Of a DNA stretch of 44,184 bases, positions 32,149 through 38,673 are shown one piece after another (the first letter of the stretch is position 1; every line of letters starts with the position of its first letter). Both the position numbers and the translations under genes were made by a program. The notes under the pieces are model-generated. The model ran no database searches. It was not told where the DNA came from and saw only the letters and a program-made list of their open reading frames with translations. The stretch lies in assembly GCA_025463415.1 (NCBI GenBank), contig JAOBWO010000237.1:1-44184 (forward strand), read 5' to 3'. Source of the stretch: Acidimicrobiales bacterium (GTDB lineage: Bacteria > Actinomycetota > Acidimicrobiia > Acidimicrobiales > Ilumatobacteraceae).

Positions 32149-33176
32149 GCCCCGATCTGGTCGAGCAGGATCCGGTAGAGCATCACCGGCGACTGGTGGA
32201 CCCGGTCGAGCCGGTGATCGACGAAGGCGTGCGTCCCGCTGAGCACGATGATCGACAGCTTCACGTTGGCCAGGACCTGCCACCAGTGCACGACGTCGAG
32301 GTCCGGAGTCCAGCCGGTGCGGGCGGTCCAGAGGCGCAGCAGATCGGCCGGTTCCCAGTGACCGGCGATGCGGTGCTCGCCGGCGCGCAGCGGGTTGGTG
32401 ACCCAACCGAGATCTTCGTGCGGGTCACCGAGGTGCACGGTCTCCCAGTCGAGCACCGCAGTCACGTCTGTTCCGCCGCCATCGGCGTCTCCATCGCCGT
32501 CTCCATCGCCGTCTCCATCGCCGTCTCCATCGCGGTCGTCACCGAGGAGCAGGTTGCCCGGCTTGAAGTCGCCGTGGACGAGTGTCGTGCGCTCGTTGGG
32601 CGGCGCGTTCGATCGCAGCCACGCGAGCACGAACGCGAGCTCGGGCTCCGGGTCGAGCTGCACGCGACGCAGCTCGCCCTGCCAGTGATCGAGCGCCGCG
32701 CCGGCGGCGTGCTGGCCCGGGTCGACGAGGTGCTCGCCGAGGCCGAGCTCGGTCCAGTCGAGGAGGTGGATGTCGGCGAGGCGTCCGTAGATCCGCCGCG
32801 CGAGCGCGACGCGAGCCTCGATCGGTCGATCGCCGTTCAACACCAGCGGCTGACACGAGCCCGGAGCGAGGTCCATGATCAGCGCAGGCCGGCCGAGGCG
32901 GATCCCATCGACGTCTGCCCAGCGCAGCACGGGCGATGGCACCTCGGTGTGGGCCAGGGCGCACAGCACCGCCGTCTCGATCCGCCGATCGGTGTCGAGC
33001 ACGCTGCCGACCGGGTCGCGTCGAGCGATCAGCGGATGGTGCTCGCCGTTCCAGCTCGCATCGAAGACCCAGTTCTCGCGCGAGAAGCCGTTCGATGTGC
33101 GTCGCAAACCTTGGATTTCGACGTGATGGCCCGTCTCGTCAGCGAGCCAGGTGGCGAGCCCGTCGGCGATGCTCAC
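32145..33176 (-). CDS. APH-type phosphotransferase family protein with a (Asp-Gly) repeat insert
   Basis: The 343-residue protein has a protein-kinase-like aminoglycoside-phosphotransferase fold. N-terminal SNGFSRENWVFDASW is the nucleotide loop, LVHGDFKPGN (about 199-208) is the catalytic loop, and LDWE (242-245) holds the metal-binding Asp. Between these, residues about 213-232 are an Asp/Gly repeat encoded by a 12-bp minisatellite. Members in catabolic clusters are ACAD10-like and phosphorylate hydroxyacyl-CoA or small alcohols; that role is likely here, rather than antibiotic resistance. GTG 33176 overlaps the amidohydrolase stop in a GTGA. The ORF-track frame runs on to 34382 antisense-like within the next gene and is not used. 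Confidence 0.85.
   Translation of the reverse strand: MSIADGLATWLADETGHHVEIQGLRRTSNGFSRENWVFDASWNGEHHPLIARRDPVGSVLDTDRRIETAVLCALAHTEVPSPVLRWADVDGIRLGRPALIMDLAPGSCQPLVLNGDRPIEARVALARRIYGRLADIHLLDWTELGLGEHLVDPGQHAAGAALDHWQGELRRVQLDPEPELAFVLAWLRSNAPPNERTTLVHGDFKPGNLLLGDDRDGDGDGDGDGDGDGDADGGGTDVTAVLDWETVHLGDPHEDLGWVTNPLRAGEHRIAGHWEPADLLRLWTARTGWTPDLDVVHWWQVLANVKLSIIVLSGTHAFVDHRLDRVHQSPVMLYRILLDQIGA
32479..32538 (-). repeat. 12-bp minisatellite inside the phosphotransferase gene
   Basis: Five 12-bp units of the type CCATCGCCGTCT (plus strand) lie end to end; the first and last differ at one or two bases. They encode alternating Asp-Gly. The middle units are identical, which points to recent slippage. 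Copy changes keep the reading frame. Confidence 0.85.
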
Positions 33177-34348
33177 GCCGCAACGCGGTAGAGGCGGGCC
33201 GCGTTCGAGACGAGGACCTTCTCCAGCACGTCGTCGGGCAGCGACGCGAGCGCTGCGTTCGCGTAGGTCTCCGGCGCGACCGCCGGCGTGGCCGGGCCGG
33301 GGTGCTGGCAGGTCGGGTGCGGGAAGTCCGTCTCGAACATCATGTTGTCCGGATAGGCCAGCAGCGCCGGCAGCACTGCGTCGCGCTCGTACCAGAAGCA
33401 GCCGTGGATCTGTCGCCGAAAGTACTCCGAGGGCAGGAGGTCGTACTCCGGGTGCTCGCCGGCGACACCGCCGTTGCGCCACTGCCAGTCGAACGCTTCG
33501 AGCGCGCCGGGAATCATCCCGACCCCGCTCTCGACCGACACGAACATCAGCTCCGGGAACCGGTGGCACACCCCGCCGTGGATCAGGTCGGTGATGCACT
33601 TCAGGTTGTCGACGAACAGCATCGAGGACATGCGCGAGAAGTTGGCCCGAAAGCCCATGTCGAGGCCCTTGGCGATCAGCTCGCCGATCCGGCCGCCGCC
33701 GATGTGGAAGTTGACCGGCACGCCGGTGTCGCGAGTGGCGGCCCAGAGCGGGTCCCAGTGACGGTCCCACAGCGGCGGCTGCCCGTATGCCTCGGGCTGG
33801 TTGCAGAAGTTGATGCCGCGGTGGTCGTTGCCGACGCAGCGCTCGATCTCGGCGATCGATGCATCGACGTCCCAGAAGGGGATCGACGTGATCGGCAGCA
33901 GCCGCTCGGGGGCGACCGACGCGAAGTCGGTCTGGAAGTCGTTGTAGGCACGCAGGCAGTCGAGCGCGTACTCGGGCTCGCCCTTGTCGAGCCACGCTCC
34001 CGCGCCGAAGCCGCCGAGGTTCGGGTAGAGCACCTGGGCGCGGATGTGCTGTTCGTCCATGAACCGAACCCGTGCTTCGGGGTTCCAGGCCGCCGGGTGC
34101 ATGTCTGCGTAGGTCTTCGGCCCGTCGGGCAGCGTGCCGTCGAAGCCCGCCATCGCGGTGTTGCCCGGCTTGGCGTACGGCTGTCCGTTGACGACCCACA
34201 CATCGAACTCGTTGATCCGCTCGATGTGCGGGATCGCGTCGCCCCACTTCGACGACATCCGGTCGGTCCAGGTGCCGGGCGGTTCGGTGATGTGGGTGTC
34301 GACGTCGATCACACCGAAACGTTCGAACAGCGACACGGTGCTGCTCAT
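33173..34348 (-). CDS. Amidohydrolase family protein (ACMSD-like)
   Basis: The 391-residue TIM-barrel protein belongs to the amidohydrolase_2 group related to 2-amino-3-carboxymuconate-semialdehyde decarboxylase. The N-terminal metal motif reads VIDVDTHITEPPGTW, so the usual HxH is replaced by DTH after VD. VNFHIGGG supplies the central His and FETDFPHPT the last Asp. PNLGGFGAG and FEPDYDLLPSEYF-like regions match actinobacterial members in catabolic gene sets. It would decarboxylate or hydrolyse a carboxylated intermediate. ATG 34348 shares one base with the VOC stop (TGATG), and its own stop overlaps the phosphotransferase start. Confidence 0.87.
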   Translation of the reverse strand: MSSTVSLFERFGVIDVDTHITEPPGTWTDRMSSKWGDAIPHIERINEFDVWVVNGQPYAKPGNTAMAGFDGTLPDGPKTYADMHPAAWNPEARVRFMDEQHIRAQVLYPNLGGFGAGAWLDKGEPEYALDCLRAYNDFQTDFASVAPERLLPITSIPFWDVDASIAEIERCVGNDHRGINFCNQPEAYGQPPLWDRHWDPLWAATRDTGVPVNFHIGGGRIGELIAKGLDMGFRANFSRMSSMLFVDNLKCITDLIHGGVCHRFPELMFVSVESGVGMIPGALEAFDWQWRNGGVAGEHPEYDLLPSEYFRRQIHGCFWYERDAVLPALLAYPDNMMFETDFPHPTCQHPGPATPAVAPETYANAALASLPDDVLEKVLVSNAARLYRVAA

Positions 34349-34776
34349 CAGCGGCGGTTGGTCGAGCCGGGATCCGGCACACCTTCGGGCGTGCCTTCGT
34401 GGTTCTCGATCAGCTCGATGAGGTAGCCGTCGTAGTCCTTGATGAACGCCACCGTGACCGGCCAGCGGTCCAGCCGGGCCGGCTCTGATACCGATTCGCA
34501 ACCGGCGTCGAGGCAGCGCTGGTACAGCGCGACGCAGTCGTCCGTGTACAGGTAGAGCTTCCACAGCGATCCGCCCATCTCGATCGGGCCGACCTGGTCC
34601 TTCTGCTGGGCGAGCTGGATCCGCGACCCGCCGGCGTCGGCCTGGAGCACGGCTTCGAGCGCCGTCGGGATCTCCGTGCGACTGCGCAGCGGGATGCCGC
34701 ACAGGTCCCGCCAGAACCCGATCGAGCGCTCGAGGTCGGTGACGTTGATGCAGAACTGGCCGATGATCTGGCCCAT
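34348..34776 (-). CDS. VOC-family (glyoxalase/dioxygenase fold) protein
   Basis: The 142-residue protein has two beta-alpha-beta-beta-beta modules of the vicinal-oxygen-chelate fold. The start IIGQFCINVTDLERSIGFWRDLCGI is typical, although the usual first metal His is replaced (FCINV). The C-terminal YDGYLIELIENHEG keeps the final Glu of the metal site. Members act as glyoxalases, extradiol dioxygenases, epimerases or isomerases; lacking the first His, it may not be a classical metalloenzyme. A strong GAAGGAG lies six bases before ATG 34776, so this is probably the first gene of the minus-strand operon. The FAH gene upstream on the same strand is 88 bases away. Confidence 0.82.
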   Translation of the reverse strand: MGQIIGQFCINVTDLERSIGFWRDLCGIPLRSRTEIPTALEAVLQADAGGSRIQLAQQKDQVGPIEMGGSLWKLYLYTDDCVALYQRCLDAGCESVSEPARLDRWPVTVAFIKDYDGYLIELIENHEGTPEGVPDPGSTNRR

Positions 34777-34864
34777 GGGCGACTCCTTCGTCGATGTCGG
34801 CTCAGGATCACATGCGACGTCGATCCGAGACGAGCCGGACCGAGCGCGGCCGTGTGGACGGGGG

Positions 34865-35707
34865 TCAGCGCGCCGCTGAGCAGACGTTGACGAGCTCGCC
34901 GATGCCCTCGATCGCAGTGCGCACCGTCTGTCCCGGCCGCAAGAAGACGGGCGGCGTGCGGCCGGCGCCGACGCCGTCGGGTGTGCCGGTTGCGATCAGG
35001 TCGCCGGGCACGAGCGTGAAGATCTGCGACAGGTAGGCGATCGTCTCGGCCACCGGGAAGATCAGCTCGGCCGTGGTGTCGGACTGCATCTCGACGCCGT
35101 CCACCTCGCACCGCACTGCGAGCCCGCTGCCACCGGCCGGCAGCTCGTCAGCGGTCACCAGCCACGGCCCGACCGGCGTGCTGTGCTCGAACGTCTTGCC
35201 CTGCAGGAACTGCGTGGTGCGACGCTGCCAGTCGCGGGCGCTGATGTCGTTCATGATCGTGTAGCCGGCGACGTGATCGAGCGCTGAAGCGACCGGGATG
35301 TCGCGTCCGGGACGCCCGATGACGACGGCGAGCTCGACCTCCCAGTCCATGCGCTCGGACACCAGCGGCATCTCGATCTGGTCGCGAGGGCCGATCAACG
35401 AGCTCGTGTACTTGGCGAAGATCGTCGGGTGGTCGGGCACGTCGTGACCCATCTCGCGGATGTGGCGCATGTAGTTGAGCCCGAGGCAGATGATCTTCGG
35501 CGGGCGTGGGACGACCGGCGCGAGCGCTGTCATGTCGAGCTCGATCGTCTCGCCTGCTTCTCCGGCGAGCGCGCGCCAATCGGCTGCTTCGAGCAACTCG
35601 TTGAGGTCACGTGCGCCGAGCAGCACGACGGAGTCGCCCTCGACGCGGCCTGCGCGCGTGCCGCCTCCTGCACGACCATCGCCGGTGCGGATGGTCACGA
35701 GTCGCAT
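34865..35707 (-). CDS. Fumarylacetoacetate hydrolase (FAH) family protein
   Basis: The 280-residue enzyme belongs to the FAH/HpcE group that cleaves C-C bonds or hydrates oxo-acids in aromatic and other catabolic routes. PKIICLGLNYMRHIREMG opens the catalytic domain. The metal carboxylates are in DWEVELAVVIGR (Glu-x-Glu). GYTIMNDISARDWQ, SDTTAELIFPVAETIAYLSQ and GDLIATGTPDGVGAGR complete the family pattern. The active-site acid usually placed near GLNYxxHAxE is present in part (HIREM). ATG 35707 has only a distant GGA before it. It likely belongs with the VOC-amidohydrolase operon, so the pathway probably yields a 2,4-dioxo or hydroxymuconate-like acid; that is inference. Confidence 0.9.
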   Translation of the reverse strand: MRLVTIRTGDGRAGGGTRAGRVEGDSVVLLGARDLNELLEAADWRALAGEAGETIELDMTALAPVVPRPPKIICLGLNYMRHIREMGHDVPDHPTIFAKYTSSLIGPRDQIEMPLVSERMDWEVELAVVIGRPGRDIPVASALDHVAGYTIMNDISARDWQRRTTQFLQGKTFEHSTPVGPWLVTADELPAGGSGLAVRCEVDGVEMQSDTTAELIFPVAETIAYLSQIFTLVPGDLIATGTPDGVGAGRTPPVFLRPGQTVRTAIEGIGELVNVCSAAR

Positions 35708-35780
35708 GAGGAGGATCCGTGTCGAGTCATGGTTCCGACGCTAGTTCCGTGACCTCACCCCGCGGCGGCCCACGGACCCG

Positions 35781-36695
35781 GTGGCACGCCGGGTCTGCGG
35801 CTTGACACGGCGGGGTAGAACGGAGCCATGGCACGAGGGCCGTCGCACGTCTGCTGACCCGACTCGGTCGACGCGCTCCGACGCGGCGACGGGGTGGCGC
35901 GCCTCTGACGCCGCGGGGACCAAGCGGTACCTGCGTCGTCGCCGCCTCGTGGGTGTCGGTGGGATCGTGGTCGGCGTCGTCTTGGCAGCGACCTCGTTGC
36001 TGCTCCTGGTTGCCGACGATCGGCTGCGCGACACGTCGAACGACGTGCGGCAGATGGCGACCATCACGACGGTCACGAGGTCGTGGGGCGGAGCATCGGG
36101 ACCGACGGTCACCGTCGACTTCTCCTTCGTGGCACCCGACGGCACGCACCGGGTGGATCGGTTCAGCGCTCGACCATCGACGCGCTACGTCGTCGGTGGA
36201 CTGATCGACATCGCATATCCCGTCGGGCATCCCGACCAAGCCTTCGTGCTCGGCGAGACGCGTGATGCCGGCCCTGTGCCGTGGTTCTTCCCGATGCTGT
36301 TCGGCATCGGTGCGTTCGCGGTGGGTCTGGCCGCCCTGCGGCGGCTGCGGTGGATCTCGCGGACGCTGCGCGACAACCCGTGGGTGCTCGCCGGCGCGTC
36401 CGTCGTCGAACGGCCGGTGCGCATGCTGCACCTGTCCGGCGCCCCGGAGGACGGCACCGTGCTGGCCCAGCCGTTGTCCTGGCGCGGCCGCACGCTCGAC
36501 CCCTTCGCACCACAGGCCTGGGTGGCGGGCTCCGGGCGCCGGTTCCTCGTCGCCGTTCCCGGAGGTTCGGACGTGCTGCGCTTCCGGCGGATACGTCTGG
36601 TCGCCGATCCGCTCAGCGCATTCGACCCCTCACGGTTGCGGTCCCGGCTGGTCGACGAGAGGTCGTCTCCCGACGATCCCGACCGGAGGGGATGA
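35781..36695 (+). CDS. DUF3592-like membrane protein
   Basis: The protein of up to 304 residues has two membrane helices (about 54-77, LVGVGGIVVGVVLAATSLLLL, and about 165-187, WFFPMLFGIGAFAVGLAAL) with an exported-looking domain between them. That domain resembles DUF3592 (FSFVAPDGTHRVDRFS ... VGGLIDIAYPVGHPDQAFV). A long cytosolic C-terminus follows. The function of this family is unknown. The start is unclear: GTG 35781 and TTG 35802 are possible, neither with a ribosome site. ATG 35828 has a good AACGGAG before it but is in another frame and stops after ten codons. The basic, low-complexity first 50 residues suggest that the true start may be later, for instance GTG 35949. It is divergent from the FAH gene and convergent with the SGNH gene. 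Confidence 0.65.
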   Translation: MARRVCGLTRRGRTEPWHEGRRTSADPTRSTRSDAATGWRASDAAGTKRYLRRRRLVGVGGIVVGVVLAATSLLLLVADDRLRDTSNDVRQMATITTVTRSWGGASGPTVTVDFSFVAPDGTHRVDRFSARPSTRYVVGGLIDIAYPVGHPDQAFVLGETRDAGPVPWFFPMLFGIGAFAVGLAALRRLRWISRTLRDNPWVLAGASVVERPVRMLHLSGAPEDGTVLAQPLSWRGRTLDPFAPQAWVAGSGRRFLVAVPGGSDVLRFRRIRLVADPLSAFDPSRLRSRLVDERSSPDDPDRRG

Positions 36696-36719
36696 CGACG
36701 GGTCGCGTGCTCTCTCCCC

Positions 36720-36735
36720 GCGCCGTTGCCGGCGC
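36720..36735. terminator. Hairpin between convergent DUF3592 and SGNH genes
   Basis: GCGCCG-TTGC-CGGCGC forms a perfect 6-bp GC stem with a four-base loop in the 55-base gap between the stops at 36695 and 36751. It is likely a bidirectional terminator; no T-run follows. Confidence 0.5.
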
Positions 36736-36750
36736 CCGGCTCGCGGCGGA

Positions 36751-38649
36751 TCAGAACCGGTAGAGGCTGTGCAGATCCGGGGTGGACCCGACCGAAGCGG
36801 CGTACGCGTCGGGGCTCGGGCAGGGATCGTCGATCGGACCTCGGGCTGCCCACGGCAGCGCGCAGGGGAGGTGACTGACGTGGGCGATCCACCGCGAGAG
36901 GTAGTCGCCCGTGGCCCACACTCCGGTGGTCTGCAGGTGCACCCGGTCGGAGGCGTACCAGTTGCTCGATGCGGCCGCGTACCCGCGCCAGTCGGCGACG
37001 ACGAGATCGGGGTACAGCGGGCTGCCGGCAAGGCGCCGCAGCGCCGCGTTCGACGTGTTGTAGCTCCCCGGATGGGTGCTCTCCGCGTACGTCAGCCAGA
37101 TCACGTGATGCGCGCCCTTGGCGCGAGATGCTGCCATCACCTGCGCGACCGCCGCGTCGAAGTCGCCGGCGCTGTCGTTGTACCCCGTCTTGATCACGAC
37201 GACGTCGAACGGTCCCTGCGATCCGTTGATCGCGTCGATCGCCGTGTTCGGGGCGATCATCGTGAACCGACTCGTGCAGGACGGCCGGAACAACCGTCGA
37301 CAGGGCTTCGCATCGAGCACCGGGGTGAACCCGAGGAAGCTCGCCTGCGCGGCGGGCACGTCGATGAAGCCGCCCAGCGTGGAGTCGCCGATCATCAACA
37401 CCCGCGGCACCGGAGCGATGTTCGCCGGCACCGGCAGCGTGGCAGCGGCGGGCGCGCCCGTGAAGTATCCGGTGAGATCGACGACGAGATCGGTGCCCGC
37501 GTTCGAGTAGTACCCGACGCCTCGAGTCGACACGGTGGTGATCGCCAGGTTCGGGGTGACCGTCCCCGACCGAGCAGCGTTGACCGATGACGTGGACGGC
37601 AACGCGGTGCCGGCGGGGTAGGCCGTGACGAAGCCGGCGGCATCCGCGTCGACCGCAGTCACGTTGGTGACGACCGCTCCTGCGCCCGCGGGTACTGCAC
37701 CGATCTCGCGCGCGCCTGCAGGCCAGAGGCGCGGCGCTGCGGCCCGCGTGTCCAGCAACCGTGTGGGGGTGACCGGCACGAGCAGACCGTCGGTGGAGAT
37801 CGCCGCGGCGTCCCCGGTGAACCAGCCGACGAGGTCGACGATGACGTGGCCGCCTTGCGACGACGCGATGGTGATCCCCTGGGCGGACACGGGCAGGATC
37901 ACTGACGCCGCCGTCGCGCTGCCGGTGCCGTCGGGGTTGAGGAACGAGGTCGCGGGCGGTGTGGTGCCGGCGGCGTAGCCGGTGAGGAAGCCGGCCGCCG
38001 GTGCTCCGACGCTGGTGACGTTGACCGCGACCGCGCGGGCGTCGGCATCGACGCCCGCCGGCAGCGGGACGGTGATGGTGCCACCCACCGCCAGCCCGTT
38101 GGGTTGCGACGATCGCGTGTCCACCAGCCGGGCCGGCGCCACGGGCACGAACCGGCCTGCGGCCACTGATGTGGCCGGCGAGAACGTGCCGGAAAGGTCG
38201 ACCACCAGTTCCGTGTCGACCGACGCGTACACGTCGACCGCGCCGCCGTCGCCGATCGGGATGATGGTCGAGTTCGACGTCGCCGAACCTACCGGGAGGT
38301 TGAGCGTGGAGGTCGGTGGTCGGGCGACGCCGGCCGGATACGCGGTGACGAAGCCGGGAAGACCTGCTCCGGTGGCCGTCACGGTCAGCGCCGCAGCGAC
38401 GATGTCGGTGCCCACACCGGTCCGGCCGGCCACCACGACCCGGATCGTGTGGTCGTCCAACCGGCTGCAACCGCAGGACGACTCACGTGTGTCCGCCAAC
38501 CGGGTCGGCCCGACGGCCCGGAACTGGGCAGTGGCACCCGCCGAGGCCTGCGCTGCCGATGTGCTGGACGGCTGCACGGCCACCGATCCGGCGGTGCCGA
38601 CGACGGTCAGGGCGGTCAGGACGGCGAGACGACGGAGGGTTGCAGCCAT
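36751..38649 (-). CDS. Secreted SGNH/GDSL-type hydrolase with three N-terminal surface repeats
   Basis: The 632-residue protein has a Sec signal peptide (about 1-33), three surface-module repeats (about 43-157, 167-278, 289-398), and a C-terminal SGNH hydrolase. The hydrolase shows GDST with Ser423, GYND (489-492) as the oxyanion block, and Asp568/His571 in SDRVHLQTTG. Paired cysteines (450/458, 596/610) suggest disulfides and an extracellular site. It would remove acyl or acetyl groups from a glycan, lipid or peptidoglycan-linked polymer; the target is unknown. The repeats are N-terminal here, whereas in the protease and beta-helix proteins they are C-terminal. A TAGGTT box seven bases before ATG 38649 supports this start. 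It lies just downstream of the beta-helix gene on the same strand. Confidence 0.85.
   Translation of the reverse strand: MAATLRRLAVLTALTVVGTAGSVAVQPSSTSAAQASAGATAQFRAVGPTRLADTRESSCGCSRLDDHTIRVVVAGRTGVGTDIVAAALTVTATGAGLPGFVTAYPAGVARPPTSTLNLPVGSATSNSTIIPIGDGGAVDVYASVDTELVVDLSGTFSPATSVAAGRFVPVAPARLVDTRSSQPNGLAVGGTITVPLPAGVDADARAVAVNVTSVGAPAAGFLTGYAAGTTPPATSFLNPDGTGSATAASVILPVSAQGITIASSQGGHVIVDLVGWFTGDAAAISTDGLLVPVTPTRLLDTRAAAPRLWPAGAREIGAVPAGAGAVVTNVTAVDADAAGFVTAYPAGTALPSTSSVNAARSGTVTPNLAITTVSTRGVGYYSNAGTDLVVDLTGYFTGAPAAATLPVPANIAPVPRVLMIGDSTLGGFIDVPAAQASFLGFTPVLDAKPCRRLFRPSCTSRFTMIAPNTAIDAINGSQGPFDVVVIKTGYNDSAGDFDAAVAQVMAASRAKGAHHVIWLTYAESTHPGSYNTSNAALRRLAGSPLYPDLVVADWRGYAAASSNWYASDRVHLQTTGVWATGDYLSRWIAHVSHLPCALPWAARGPIDDPCPSPDAYAASVGSTPDLHSLYRF
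37456..38523 (-). repeat. Three surface-module repeats, SGNH type (no paired Cys)
   Basis: The units lie at about 38179-38523, 37816-38151 and 37456-37785. They keep the RL-[AVL]-DTR start, G[FY]-[VL]-T-x-Y-x-A-G centre and VDL-x-G-[TWY]-F end, but are more diverged than the protease copies and lack the C-x32-C pair. Confidence 0.8.
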
Positions 38650-38656
38650 TGTCGAG

Positions 38657-38662
38657 AACCTA
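38657..38662 (-). promoter_or_regulatory. -10 box of the leaderless SGNH hydrolase gene
   Basis: TAGGTT (minus strand) ends seven bases before ATG 38649 and lies in the 24-base gap after the beta-helix stop. The gene may therefore have its own transcript besides read-through. Confidence 0.45.
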
Positions 38663-38673
38663 CTGCCGGAGGC

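Noticed and set aside
32479-32538. Short regular repeats as a CRISPR array
   Set aside because: The units are 12 bp with no spacers and are in frame within a coding region.
32145-33176. Antibiotic resistance phosphotransferase
   Set aside because: The APH fold is shared with catabolic ACAD10-like kinases, and the DUF6285 and amidohydrolase neighbours favour catabolism.
33177-34382. 5' extension of the phosphotransferase ORF
   Set aside because: It reads the amidohydrolase gene in the wrong frame. The GTGA overlap at 33176 is the true start.
35828-35857. ATG with a good ribosome site before the DUF3592 gene
   Set aside because: It is out of frame and stops after ten codons. I could not decide whether it is a leader peptide or chance, so it is only mentioned under the gene.
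36185-38470. 761-residue minus ORF
   Set aside because: It is a shifted frame of the SGNH gene with Arg/His-rich shadow composition and also crosses the DUF3592 gene.
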